64,000 bases of DNA from an uncultured Ignavibacteria bacterium (GTDB lineage: Bacteria > Bacteroidota > Ignavibacteria > Tepidaquicellales > OLB5), in contig CALMYL010000008.1 in NCBI GenBank assembly GCA_937873695.1, forward strand, positions 423,369 through 487,368, given 5' to 3'. The translations under genes were made by a program, and so were the position numbers. This document shows positions 8,945 to 17,789 of the stretch, in pieces (within the stretch, counting starts at the first letter, position 1; every line of letters begins with the position of its first letter). Under the pieces are notes generated by a model. It ran no database searches. It was given only the letters and a program-made list of their open reading frames with translations, and was not told the DNA's origin.

Positions 8945-10957
8945 TTATTTAATTAACATCATCTTCTTTATGGCTGTATATCCCGGAGTTTCAAGTCTGT
9001 AGAAATAAACTCCGGTTGCAAGATTCTGCGCGTTGAAATCATATGTATACTTGCCGGCGTTATAATTGCCGTTAATTAGCTCAGCAACCTGCCTGCCGGC
9101 TATATCATACACTGCAAGTTTAACATTTCCCTGTTTGGATATATCGAACCTTATGTTTGTTGTCGGGTTGAACGGGTTCGGGTAGTTCTGGTACAGGTAA
9201 AATGATTCAGGTACTTCATTGCTGATAGTATGAATACCAATCACGTTATTGGTAAGTATACTTACTGTCCTGGTATGCAGCGGAGTGCCGTTAGGACCCG
9301 CGCCTTTTACAGTGACAGTATATGAACCCGCAGTAACGTTGCCTGAAGTAACAATTTTCATTCTAAGTGAATCAGGGTAGCTTGTTAATGAATCAAGCGG
9401 AGTATCGGTAGCCTTGTTTACAAATGAAACTGAAATTGTGCCCGTTGCGGGAGGCGGAGCCACTGTTGCGGTAAACTTAACGGAATTGCTGTAAAGTTTA
9501 ACTGCCGGCACAGATACCCAAACATATGAACTATCCTGAATGCTGTTAAGCGAATCAGTAGCGGGATTTACTTTCATAGCATAATCCGGGAAGTATGAAC
9601 CCATTGTTAAATAGTTGCAATTCCTTGCGTCATACCAAACGGCATATCCTGTTACCGGATTCGCTGTCATACCGTCATAATCACCCCTGTAGCAATTTTG
9701 ATTCGCGCCGCAGGCAGGGCAGGGATATGTAAATGTAGCATTAGAAATTCTCTGGTTTGGCGCAAATGTGGTTCCGCCTGTTGTTGAGTATGTTCCCCAT
9801 ACGCCTGTTGTATAACTGGCGGGATTCTCGCGGGTATCATACCATTTTATATATAACTTGCCTGTTGTTTTTTCACACCATATTGCAGGGAACCACTGGT
9901 CGCTTAACTCCGGATTAGCGTTATCATTTACCGTAATTTTTGATGACCAGTTAACCCCCTGATCAGAGCTGTATTGCAGGATTATATCCGGTTTATTTCC
10001 GTTACCGGAAGGAACATTAGAAGCATATACCAAATACAGCCTGCCCCTGTATGGACCGTTTGAATTATCCATTGCAATCATTGGATAGGGGCGGGTCCTG
10101 GCATTATTGATAACAAGTCTTGAAGCAGAGTTTAGTGTTCCAACATAGCCTGCAACGTTCAGTGCTGAGACTACTGAAAACGTAGCCCCGCCATCAGTAG
10201 AACGATGAAAAGTATAATTTACAGCGTATTGCTGACCCGTATTGGTTACATAAATAACGCATCCTCCGTTTGTACTGCCGTTTGGTCCGACTGCTATCAT
10301 TGTTCCCGGAACCGTATTGCTTGAGCTGTAAGTCTGTGCCCAAGTTAAACCCATATCGGTGCTTCTTGAAAAATTACCGGGTGTTATTGCGGCATATAAA
10401 TAGTTTGCATAAGGTCCTGTGCCTGTTTCTTCAGCGGCAACTGTATTCCTGTCATTCCCGGTGACAGTAAAAATCGGCGCTGTCCAGCTGTTACCGTTTG
10501 TGGTTGAAATGTAAATATACTGATTAGTAACACCTGAAGCGTATATTAAGGTACCATTAGCCAAATATGCTGTCCATGGGTCACAGCAGGTGCTTGGATG
10601 GTAGCTGGGTTGATTCAAAGTCCATGTCAATCCTCCATCCATTGTATTTCTTGCATTTTGCGGTGAGCCATTGGAGCCCATAAATATCTGCAGCGGATTT
10701 AATGGATTGTTTGTTACATGCTGCTCTGCTCCATCTACACCGATGTTATGGTTATCAAACCCATCTGCATCAGTAATCACATCTAAGCTGCCATCTGGCT
10801 CAAAAGCCTTGTGGTGGCTCATGTATTCCCAGGTGGGTTGGTCTATATTAGGATTATTATCGTCATAATTTCTGCCGATAAAATCCTGAGCCTGGAATAA
10901 CAAAACGCCTGCTGTTACAAAAAAACATAACAAAACAATTTTGGTAATATTTTTCAT
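8945..10957 (-). CDS. Secreted sialidase-like beta-propeller protein with T9SS sorting domain (copy 1)
   Basis: 670 residues. Signal peptide about 1-23. The body (about 60-470) has BNR/Asp-box repeats (STDGGATFSVV, STDMGLTWAQ, TTNGNSWTAP) typical of sialidase-like six-bladed propellers, with a Cys-rich insertion PCPACGANQNCYRGDYDG. A beta-sandwich module (about 480-575) and a sorting domain (NYPNPFNPTTNIRF to KKMMLIK) follow. The sialidase RIP/Arg-triad signature is not evident, so glycosidase activity is not claimed. It is about two-thirds or more identical by eye to the upstream gene at 11153-13174; the pair is a tandem duplication. Each copy has its own terminator. Confidence 0.82.
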   Translation of the reverse strand: MKNITKIVLLCFFVTAGVLLFQAQDFIGRNYDDNNPNIDQPTWEYMSHHKAFEPDGSLDVITDADGFDNHNIGVDGAEQHVTNNPLNPLQIFMGSNGSPQNARNTMDGGLTWTLNQPSYHPSTCCDPWTAYLANGTLIYASGVTNQYIYISTTNGNSWTAPIFTVTGNDRNTVAAEETGTGPYANYLYAAITPGNFSRSTDMGLTWAQTYSSSNTVPGTMIAVGPNGSTNGGCVIYVTNTGQQYAVNYTFHRSTDGGATFSVVSALNVAGYVGTLNSASRLVINNARTRPYPMIAMDNSNGPYRGRLYLVYASNVPSGNGNKPDIILQYSSDQGVNWSSKITVNDNANPELSDQWFPAIWCEKTTGKLYIKWYDTRENPASYTTGVWGTYSTTGGTTFAPNQRISNATFTYPCPACGANQNCYRGDYDGMTANPVTGYAVWYDARNCNYLTMGSYFPDYAMKVNPATDSLNSIQDSSYVWVSVPAVKLYSNSVKFTATVAPPPATGTISVSFVNKATDTPLDSLTSYPDSLRMKIVTSGNVTAGSYTVTVKGAGPNGTPLHTRTVSILTNNVIGIHTISNEVPESFYLYQNYPNPFNPTTNIRFDISKQGNVKLAVYDIAGRQVAELINGNYNAGKYTYDFNAQNLATGVYFYRLETPGYTAIKKMMLIK

Positions 10958-11062
10958 TTGCGGTATTTTTGGTTTATGGATAAACTATTCTTTATGAAAA
11001 TAATATAACGATATTTCAATACTAAAAAAAGTCCAGATGTTTGTTTCTGCTGTTTACAAAAA

Positions 11063-11087
11063 AAGCCTGCTCTTTTAGAGCAGGCTT
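11063..11087. terminator. Terminator downstream of the second sialidase-like gene
   Basis: AAGCCTGCTCT (11063-11073), loop TTT, AGAGCAGGCTT (11077-11087) with A runs and T runs on both sides. Confidence 0.9.
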
Positions 11088-11152
11088 TTTGGATCAATAC
11101 TTTATGCTTGTTATTTTACTACCTTAGAAACAAGGTTAGCAAAATAACTTCG

Positions 11153-13174
11153 TTATTTCACTAATATCATCTTTTTTATGCTGGTGTAATCAGGTGTTTC
11201 AAGTTTATAGAAATAAACACCTGTTGACAAATTTTCAGCGGAGAAGTCAAATGAATATTCGCCTGCTGAGTAATTGGAGTTTACTATCTCAGCAACCTGT
11301 TTACCTGAAATATCGTATATAGCTAACTTAACGTTACCTGATCTTGCCAGATCGAACCTGATCTTCGTTGTCGGATTGAACGGATTTGGATAGTTCTGGT
11401 ATAAGAAGAACTTCTCGGGAATTGTTGAACTGTTATGGTTTATTGCAACCGAGCCGACATTCACAGTCAGAGTCCTAACATGAACAGGTGTACCGTTTGG
11501 ACCATTACCTTGTACTCTTATGGTATAAAGTCCTGAAGGAACTCCGCCGGAAGTTTTAATCCTTAATCTTAATGAATCAGGGAAGACTGTCAAACGGTTC
11601 TGCGCTGCAGGTGTTGTCCTGTTCAGGAAGGATAATGTCAATGTACCAGCACCCGGTGGATTAGTTACAGTTGCTGAAAAGAGTGCGGTATCAGTATATA
11701 ATTTTACACCGGGGATACTTACGTAAGCGAATCCGCTATCATTTGTACCATTTGAAATACCAACAACAGGTGTTGTTTTCATAGCAAAATCCGGGAAGTA
11801 TGAACCCATTGTCTGGTAGTTACAGCCTCTGGGATCCCACCATACAGCAAATCCTACTTTTGGATTAGCTGTGAAGCCGTCGTAATCTCCTCTGTAGCAA
11901 TTCTGGTTTGCCCCGCACGCTGGACAAGGATATGTCCATGATGCATTCGAAATTCTCTGGTTTGGTGCAAATGTGGTACCGCCTGTTGTAGAATATGTAG
12001 CCCATACCCCTGTTGTATAAGATGCCGGATTCTCACGGGTATCATACCATTTTATATAGAGCTTACCTGTGGACTTTTCACACCATATTGCAGGGAACCA
12101 CTGGTCACTCTGCTCCGGATTCGCATTGTCATTTACAGTGATCCTTGATGACCATGTAGCACCCTGATCGGTGCTGTACTGTAAAATAACATCAGGTTTG
12201 TTGCCGTTACCTGCAGGTACATTTGAAGCGTACACAAGATATAATCTGCCTCTGTATGGGCCATTTGAATTATCCATTGCTATCATCGGGTACGGTCTTG
12301 TTCTTGCATTGTTAATCACAAGTCTGCCAGCTGAATTCAATGTTCCCACATAACCCGCAACGTTTAAGCTTGACATAACCTGGAATGAGCCTGAAGCACC
12401 TCCGTTTGTTGAACGGTGGAATGTATAGTTAACAGGTACTGTTGAGCCTGTGTTTGTTACGTAAATTACACATCCGCCGTTTGTTGTACCGTTTGGACCA
12501 ACTGCAATCATTGTTCCGGGTACCGTATTACTTGATGTGTATGTCTGTGTCCATGTCAATCCAAGGTCTGTACTTCTCGAAAAATTGCCTGGTGTAATTG
12601 CCGCGTATAAGTAACTGGCAAATGGTCCGGTTCCTGTTTCTTCAGCTGCCAAAGTGTTTCTATCATTTCCGCTGACTGAAAGAACAGGCGAGGTCCAGCT
12701 GTTACCATTTGTAGTTGATCTGTAAATATACTGGCCTGATACTCCTGAACCATAGATCAACGTGCCGTTTATCAAATAAGCAGCCCAGGGATCGCAGCAC
12801 GTACCTGACTGATATGATGGGTTGTTAAGTGTCCATGTCAGACCGCCATCCATTGTGTTTCTTGCATTTTGAGGTGCGCCTGAACCATTTGCGCTTACAA
12901 AAATCTGTAATGGATTTAATGGATTATTGGTTACATGCTGTTCAGCGTAATCAATGCCGATATCATAATTATCATATCCTGAAAGGTCTGTAATTATATC
13001 GCCGGAATTATCATTCTGCTGAAATGCATGTAAATGAGATTTGGATTCCAGTGTCGGACGATCAACCAAAGGATTATTATCGTCAGAATTGTGGAAAATA
13101 TCCTGTGCCTGAAAAAGCATTACCCCCGCTGCTGTTAAAAAGCTCAGCAGCAGAATTTTCGAAAAATTTTTCAT
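11153..13174 (-). CDS. Secreted sialidase-like beta-propeller protein with T9SS sorting domain (copy 2)
   Basis: 673 residues, same architecture as the downstream copy: signal peptide, Asp-box propeller (STTNGNSWTSP, STDLGLTWTQ, STDQGATWSS), the Cys-rich YPCPACGANQNCYRGDYDGF segment, a beta-sandwich and the sorting domain ending KKMILVK. The middle of the propeller (AGYVGTLNSA to NARTRPYPMIAMDNSNGPYRGR region) is nearly invariant between copies, while N-termini and the beta-sandwich differ more. That suggests selection on the propeller face. Ligand is unknown. Upstream lies a perfect 18-bp palindrome (13268-13285). Confidence 0.82.
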   Translation of the reverse strand: MKNFSKILLLSFLTAAGVMLFQAQDIFHNSDDNNPLVDRPTLESKSHLHAFQQNDNSGDIITDLSGYDNYDIGIDYAEQHVTNNPLNPLQIFVSANGSGAPQNARNTMDGGLTWTLNNPSYQSGTCCDPWAAYLINGTLIYGSGVSGQYIYRSTTNGNSWTSPVLSVSGNDRNTLAAEETGTGPFASYLYAAITPGNFSRSTDLGLTWTQTYTSSNTVPGTMIAVGPNGTTNGGCVIYVTNTGSTVPVNYTFHRSTNGGASGSFQVMSSLNVAGYVGTLNSAGRLVINNARTRPYPMIAMDNSNGPYRGRLYLVYASNVPAGNGNKPDVILQYSTDQGATWSSRITVNDNANPEQSDQWFPAIWCEKSTGKLYIKWYDTRENPASYTTGVWATYSTTGGTTFAPNQRISNASWTYPCPACGANQNCYRGDYDGFTANPKVGFAVWWDPRGCNYQTMGSYFPDFAMKTTPVVGISNGTNDSGFAYVSIPGVKLYTDTALFSATVTNPPGAGTLTLSFLNRTTPAAQNRLTVFPDSLRLRIKTSGGVPSGLYTIRVQGNGPNGTPVHVRTLTVNVGSVAINHNSSTIPEKFFLYQNYPNPFNPTTKIRFDLARSGNVKLAIYDISGKQVAEIVNSNYSAGEYSFDFSAENLSTGVYFYKLETPDYTSIKKMILVK

Positions 13175-13267
13175 CTGTGATTGGTTAGTTTAATAGAAAA
13201 TGTTAATTGATTTCCGAAATATAAATGCATTTCTCTATATATGCAATAGTTAAGCAGGGCAGAACAA

Positions 13268-13285
13268 CTAACGTAATTACGTTAG
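13268..13285. promoter_or_regulatory. Perfect 18-bp palindrome upstream of the second sialidase-like gene
   Basis: CTAACGTAATTACGTTAG, two-fold symmetric over all 18 bases, about 95 bases upstream of the ATG at 13174. No T run follows, so it is more like an operator than a terminator. No regulator gene is adjacent. Confidence 0.4.
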
Positions 13286-13300
13286 GCTTTTCCAAAAGCA

Positions 13301-13327
13301 AAAATGAGGGGTATAGCCCCTCATTTT
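13301..13327. terminator. Bidirectional-looking terminator hairpin
   Basis: AAAATGAGGGG (13301-13311), loop TATAG, CCCCTCATTTT (13317-13327). It lies downstream of the minus-strand gene ending at 13464 and would stop its transcript before the sialidase-like gene. Confidence 0.8.
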
Positions 13328-13463
13328 GTCGTGCTGCTCTTTATGTGTTGTGAAACATCAATTCATCAGTTTAATTTCACCGGTTTTATTTTATTATCAG
13401 TCCCTCAAGCAGGATTTTCCGGACTCTTTGGTAGAGTCCTTTGGACTTATCAAATAGCAGTTG

Positions 13464-14294
13464 CTATTTGATAAGCAGCATCTTTTTTGTAGAAATTGTT
13501 TTGCCATCGGCTGTCAGTGAATAAAAATAGGTGCCGCTGGATAAACTTGATCCGTTGAAATCAACCCTATATTTACCGGGTTTCATGGTCTGCGCTACAG
13601 GAACGGCAATTTCATTTCCCAGGATATCAAATATCCTGATCTTTATATCAGATGTTCTTGCCACAGAAAAATCTATCTGTGTTACAGGGTTAAACGGATT
13701 CGGGAAGTTCTGTGAAATGGAAAACTCCTGCGCAGCAGTGCTTAAATTTATGATTCCTATAGGATTATAAATCCTTACAGGTTTGTTCAGGCTCCAGTTC
13801 CATTTATCACCCTCGCTGTTAAGGCTGTCATTCGTGCTGTTCGATGTTGCGTATAATGTATCGTATCCCGTTACAGATGATGCCGTATATCGCACTATCC
13901 ATGAAACAGTATCATTGCTGAACATTTTAGGATGTGTATGGGTAAGCTCACCTTCCTGTTTCCTTACCATGGTGTCACCGGGCACGCCGCTAAGGGTAAG
14001 CGTATCGGCTCCGCCATCCCTGTAATTTGCAAAATTAAATCCGCCCGTTATTGCGGGTCCGCCTGTCGTTTTTATTCTGTATAAAGCTGTTGTGCCGGCG
14101 GGAATGCTGTCAGGTCCTATTATCTGCACACTTACTGTTGAAGTAGCAGTATCACCGTGGCAAACGCAGCCAAGAGGCGGAAGCGTTTTGCGGGTTGTAC
14201 CAACATACCCTGTGGGGAAAAACACAAATGAATATAAAATTATGCCAACTGCGAATAATGCAAATGATAAAATAAATATTTTTCTTGAGTTCAT
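13464..14294 (-). CDS. Secreted choice-of-anchor-V-like protein with CxCHG motif and T9SS sorting domain
   Basis: 276 residues. Signal/anchor segment 1-25. Just after it comes a GCVCHGD motif, then a beta-sandwich (about 50-175; GPDSIPAGTTALYRIKTTGGP, GGFNF, EGELTHTHPK) that resembles the Reeler-like choice-of-anchor-V family, where a CxCHG or CxxCHG motif near the N-terminus is usual. The end is a T9SS sorting domain (NFPNPFNPVTQIDF to KKMLLIK). Cys/His in CVCHG and the HTH of THTHPK could bind metal or a heme, but the spacing is not a standard CxxCH heme site. Single-gene unit between two terminators, with a good promoter at 14317-14324. Confidence 0.72.
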   Translation of the reverse strand: MNSRKIFILSFALFAVGIILYSFVFFPTGYVGTTRKTLPPLGCVCHGDTATSTVSVQIIGPDSIPAGTTALYRIKTTGGPAITGGFNFANYRDGGADTLTLSGVPGDTMVRKQEGELTHTHPKMFSNDTVSWIVRYTASSVTGYDTLYATSNSTNDSLNSEGDKWNWSLNKPVRIYNPIGIINLSTAAQEFSISQNFPNPFNPVTQIDFSVARTSDIKIRIFDILGNEIAVPVAQTMKPGKYRVDFNGSSLSSGTYFYSLTADGKTISTKKMLLIK

Positions 14295-14316
14295 TGCTGT
14301 ATTAGATGTGTTATTG

Positions 14317-14324
14317 CAAATTTA
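14317..14324 (-). promoter_or_regulatory. TAnnTTTG promoter of the anchor-V-like gene
   Basis: TAAATTTG read on the minus strand, 22 bases upstream of the ATG at 14294. Confidence 0.55.
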
Positions 14325-14344
14325 CTTAAATATTGAGAAATAAT

Positions 14345-14375
14345 AAACCCCGTTCAATACTTCTGAACGGGGTTT
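14345..14375. terminator. Terminator downstream of the 720-residue propeller gene
   Basis: AAACCCCGTTCA (14345-14356), loop ATACTTC, TGAACGGGGTTT (14364-14375): a 12-bp perfect stem with AT-rich ends. Confidence 0.9.
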
Positions 14376-14398
14376 GAGATCTAAAATGTTCTTTTTGC

Positions 14399-16561
14399 TT
14401 ATTTTACAAGTATCATTTTCTTTGTATCTATCTTCTGTCCGTCAACTGAGAGTGAATAGAAATATATTCCCGTTGCCAGATTTGACGCGTTGAAATCAGC
14501 TGAGTATTTACCCGCTGCAAGATTTCCGTTGAAAACGGTGGCAACTTCGTTGCCAAGCACATCAAATACTTTTATGGCAACATATGAAGCTTTCGCGATA
14601 TCATATTTTATCTGTGTGGTTGGGTTAAACGGGTTAGGATAGTTCTGTTTCAGACCGAACGTTGCCGGCACTTCTGAGGATATCTGTCCGTTTGATACAA
14701 CCGGTGTAACATTATAAGTAATGTTCAGCTTGCATACGCCGCTGCCGTGCTGGTACAGCACTGTAGCCTTATCCATAAATACAACTCCCGCTGCCGGTGA
14801 GCTTGTTGCTGGATACTGCGTAAAAGTAGCGCCGTTATCAAGTGATAAGTAGGTGTTTGTGCCGTACTGATCGTATGTAACCGCTGTCGGGTCATCCTTT
14901 GCTATATCGGTTGCCCAGAGTGAACCGCTCTGGTTCAGATTTGAATATGATGTTCCCATATTATTACTTTTCCAGAAACTGCCTGATGACCATGTTGTGT
15001 GATATAACAGGTTTACATCCTGTGATGTATTGGATATCATCGGAATTTCTGAACCTGTTACTGTATTTATAAGTGCCCAGTTCATACCGCCGTTAACTGA
15101 TTTCCATACTTTTCCTGAACCTGAGCCTGTTGTCCCGTCGCCAATTATGATCGTGTTCGGATTATCGAACTGAATAATAACATCACAGGGACTTCTGAAA
15201 ATTCCGCCTGCTTCGCCGCCGCTTAAAAGGGTCCAGTTGGCTCCCCAGTTTGTTGATACTCTCAAAGGTGCGTTATCGGGCGCCAAATATACAGTATTCG
15301 GATTGTTGGGGTCAACTTCCAGTGGCATACCATATGATGTTAAGTTGATAGGGTTAATTGAATTTGTCCACGTTGTGCCGTAATCTGTGCTTACAATAAC
15401 TCTTCCGCCCGATGAACCCATTGAAGCAATCATCAGGTTTGTATCAACTGTATTCACAAAGAATGAGTGGCATGAACTTCCGGGAACCGAAACATTGAGT
15501 GTGACCCATGTTTCACCTTTATCAAGGCTTCTTCTTAAAACTGTACCTGATAAAATGAAGACACCATTTTTATTTTTCGGATGCAGGCAGAAAGGATTGC
15601 CGATATTTCCGCTTGTTGATTGTTTTGTAACGTAAGATTTAGTTACAGTTACGCCGCTCTGGAAGTTCCATGAGGCGCCGCCGTCAGTTGTCCTTAAAAT
15701 TGCTTTGTTGTTGTTTGCTACTGCCCAGCCGTTATTTCCGTTAAAGAAAAATATGTCGCTTAAATATCCCTGCATCGGATTCTGCTGGTATGCTCTTGTA
15801 TTTCCTGCATCGCTTGAAAAATTAATGAAACCGCCGCCGCCGCATGTGTAGAATGCAGACGCGTTAAGCATTGAGACCCCTCTGACTTCGGGTCTTACAA
15901 CGCTTTTGTAATCCTTTATAGACCAGTTTGAACCGTTATATACAGCAATAACGCCATCTGCACCGGTTGCTACTATAGCGGGACTGAATGCGTCAATTGA
16001 AAGAAGGTTGGTTGTTGTGCCTGTTGAGTAACTTGACCATGAAGAACCGCCATTTACGGTGTAAATAACTGTTCCGTTGTTTCCGCAGGCATAGCCTGTG
16101 TTTGCATTCAGGAATTTTACACCATTAAGATCGTTTGCAGTACCGCTTGTCTGCAGGTTCCATGAGGCGCCGCCGTTTATTGATTTCATAACTCTTCCGC
16201 CTGCGCCTACTAACCAGCCGGTGTTTTCATCTGCAAAGTAAACGCCGTTCACATCCGCTCCGCCAACGCCGTAATTTGTGTAGCTTCCGCCGCCGTTTGT
16301 GCTCACCTGTACCGCGCCGCCATCACCTACAAGCCATATCTTCTGATTAATAGCATGCACTGAATTAAAGTTTGAAGCTCCTGCGTTAGGGTATGAGCCA
16401 AAGTTCGCGCCGCCATCGTATGAAATGAAAATCGCTCCGCCATCGCCGGCTGCAATAACAAAATAACCGTCTTTGGAATAAACAGAGTTGAATCCTGTTT
16501 GTGAATAGGAGCTTACAGCGAACATAATAAGCCCTAAGAAAACTGTCAGTAGTTTCTTCAT
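14399..16561 (-). CDS. Secreted YCF48/BNR-type propeller protein with T9SS sorting domain
   Basis: 720 residues. Signal peptide 1-20 (LTVFLGLIMFAVSSYS). About a dozen repeats follow, each ending in a GG-S-W or G-TW Asp-box form (SINGGASWNLQ, TVNGGSSWSSY, TTDGGASWNFQ, SVNGGMNWALI, STDYGTTWTNS), as in photosystem-II stability factor and sortilin-type propellers. Length would allow two seven-bladed or one ten-bladed propeller. The C-terminus is a sorting domain (NYPNPFNPTTQIKY to KKMILVK). Likely a surface-exposed binding or xyloglucanase-like protein; catalytic residues cannot be assigned. Confidence 0.85.
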   Translation of the reverse strand: MKKLLTVFLGLIMFAVSSYSQTGFNSVYSKDGYFVIAAGDGGAIFISYDGGANFGSYPNAGASNFNSVHAINQKIWLVGDGGAVQVSTNGGGSYTNYGVGGADVNGVYFADENTGWLVGAGGRVMKSINGGASWNLQTSGTANDLNGVKFLNANTGYACGNNGTVIYTVNGGSSWSSYSTGTTTNLLSIDAFSPAIVATGADGVIAVYNGSNWSIKDYKSVVRPEVRGVSMLNASAFYTCGGGGFINFSSDAGNTRAYQQNPMQGYLSDIFFFNGNNGWAVANNNKAILRTTDGGASWNFQSGVTVTKSYVTKQSTSGNIGNPFCLHPKNKNGVFILSGTVLRRSLDKGETWVTLNVSVPGSSCHSFFVNTVDTNLMIASMGSSGGRVIVSTDYGTTWTNSINPINLTSYGMPLEVDPNNPNTVYLAPDNAPLRVSTNWGANWTLLSGGEAGGIFRSPCDVIIQFDNPNTIIIGDGTTGSGSGKVWKSVNGGMNWALINTVTGSEIPMISNTSQDVNLLYHTTWSSGSFWKSNNMGTSYSNLNQSGSLWATDIAKDDPTAVTYDQYGTNTYLSLDNGATFTQYPATSSPAAGVVFMDKATVLYQHGSGVCKLNITYNVTPVVSNGQISSEVPATFGLKQNYPNPFNPTTQIKYDIAKASYVAIKVFDVLGNEVATVFNGNLAAGKYSADFNASNLATGIYFYSLSVDGQKIDTKKMILVK

Positions 16562-16725
16562 TTTTCCTTCTTAGTGTTTAAATATTTATAAATTTTAAAA
16601 TAATTCCGTAAAAATATGGAAACATTTTTACTAATGCAATAGGCTGAAATTAAACATTCTAACAGATTTGGTTACTAAAAATAAGAAAATCTGTTGAAAA
16701 ACTTTCAAAAATTAAATAAAATCAT

Positions 16726-16733
16726 TATCTTTG
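16726..16733 (+). promoter_or_regulatory. TAnnTTTG promoter of the YqhA-like gene
   Basis: TATCTTTG, followed by CC, 52 bases before the ATG at 16786. Confidence 0.55.
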
Positions 16734-16785
16734 CCTAAATAATGTAAAATTTGTGTAAATTTATAAAAAATAGGAATTTTTGAGT

Positions 16786-17313
16786 ATGATCCAGCTAATT
16801 GAAAAACTGTTGTGGAAAAGCCGTTACATGGTATTTTTTGCTGTTTTATCCGCTATCATTTCTGCTTTGATTATGATAGTAATGGGTACAATTGAAGTTA
16901 TTGGCGTTTTAAGGGAGTTTGGCCACGCTTTTTCAAGCGCTGAAGCTTATGAGGAATTCGGGAAAAATACTGTATCGCACCTGGTTGGCGCTATAGATTA
17001 TTATCTTATTGGTACTGTATTCCTTATCTTTGGTATCGGGTTGTACGAGCTTTTCATCAGCAAAATTGATATTGCCGAAAATGATGAAACATCATCAAAA
17101 GTTCTTGTTATACATGACCTGGATGCTTTGAAAGAAAAAATAGCTAAGGTAGTTATTATGGTGTTAATAGTGACTTTCTTTAAATACGCCATAAATTTTC
17201 ATTACACAGAAATGATCAACCTGCTTTACCTTAGTATAGGTATTTTGCTTATTGCGGTATCAATTTATCTGACCCATAAATCAAATCACCCGGCGGGACA
17301 CAGCGGCAAGTAG
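16786..17313 (+). CDS. YqhA family (UPF0114) membrane protein
   Basis: About 175 residues with four hydrophobic helices: near 18-42, 72-95 (YYLIGTVFLIFGIGLYELFIS), 118-135 and 140-160. The YELFISKIDI segment after helix 2 and the DLDALKEKIAKVV segment are characteristic of UPF0114/YqhA. Biochemical role is unknown. A TTG at 16780 gives two extra residues; I prefer ATG 16786, with TAGGAA (16771-16776) as a weak ribosome binding site. Transcribed alone, with a repeat tract after its stop. Confidence 0.85.
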   Translation: MIQLIEKLLWKSRYMVFFAVLSAIISALIMIVMGTIEVIGVLREFGHAFSSAEAYEEFGKNTVSHLVGAIDYYLIGTVFLIFGIGLYELFISKIDIAENDETSSKVLVIHDLDALKEKIAKVVIMVLIVTFFKYAINFHYTEMINLLYLSIGILLIAVSIYLTHKSNHPAGHSGK

Positions 17314-17365
17314 CAAATTGCAAATAACAAATACCAAATAGCAAATAACAGATAGCAAGTAACTT
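17312..17365. repeat. CAAATA-type phrase repeat
   Basis: A run of imperfect 8-base phrases (CAAATTG, CAAATAA, CAAATAC, CAAATAG, CAAATAA, CAGATAG, CAAGTAA) directly after the YqhA-like stop. Related tracts lie at 58655-58705. Confidence 0.75.
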
Positions 17366-17420
17366 TACAAATAAGGACTTAAGGCATTTCCGGTAAATCC
17401 GGAATTAACAATTTGTATAT

Positions 17421-17780
17421 ATGTATATTGAGTGGCTTAGAGATTATTGTATGAGCTTTGCCGGGGCGAGTGAAGAAATTCAGTGGGAAGATCATTTGCT
17501 GTTTAAAGTGGGCGGAAAAATATTTGTGATTGCCGCAATTAATAGTGCCGCTGAAAATATCATGTCATTAAAAAGTGATCCTGAAGAGTTTGATGAACTG
17601 CTTGAAATTGAAGGAATAGTACCCGCGCCATACCTTGCTAAAAGTAAATGGATAGCTGTAAAAAAGAACTGCAGGCTTAAACCAGCGGAGCTGAAGGAAC
17701 TTATCAAAACTTCGTATGAGCTTGTATATGGAAAACTTCCAAAGAAAGTAAGACTTTCAATTGCTGATGAACAGAATTGA
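17421..17780 (+). CDS. MmcQ/YjbR family protein
   Basis: 119 residues with the CyaY-like YjbR fold: YIEWLRDYCMSFAGASEEIQWE at the start, VGGKIFVIAAI strand, SLKSDPEEFDEL, then the helix-turn with YLAKSKWIAV and LKELIKTSYELVYGKLPKK at the end. The family is named for DNA binding, but the function is not established. A second YjbR protein is encoded at 57374-57697. It converges with the transglutaminase-like gene, 9 bases apart. Confidence 0.88.
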   Translation: MYIEWLRDYCMSFAGASEEIQWEDHLLFKVGGKIFVIAAINSAAENIMSLKSDPEEFDELLEIEGIVPAPYLAKSKWIAVKKNCRLKPAELKELIKTSYELVYGKLPKKVRLSIADEQN

Positions 17781-17789
17781 TCAAGTGAA

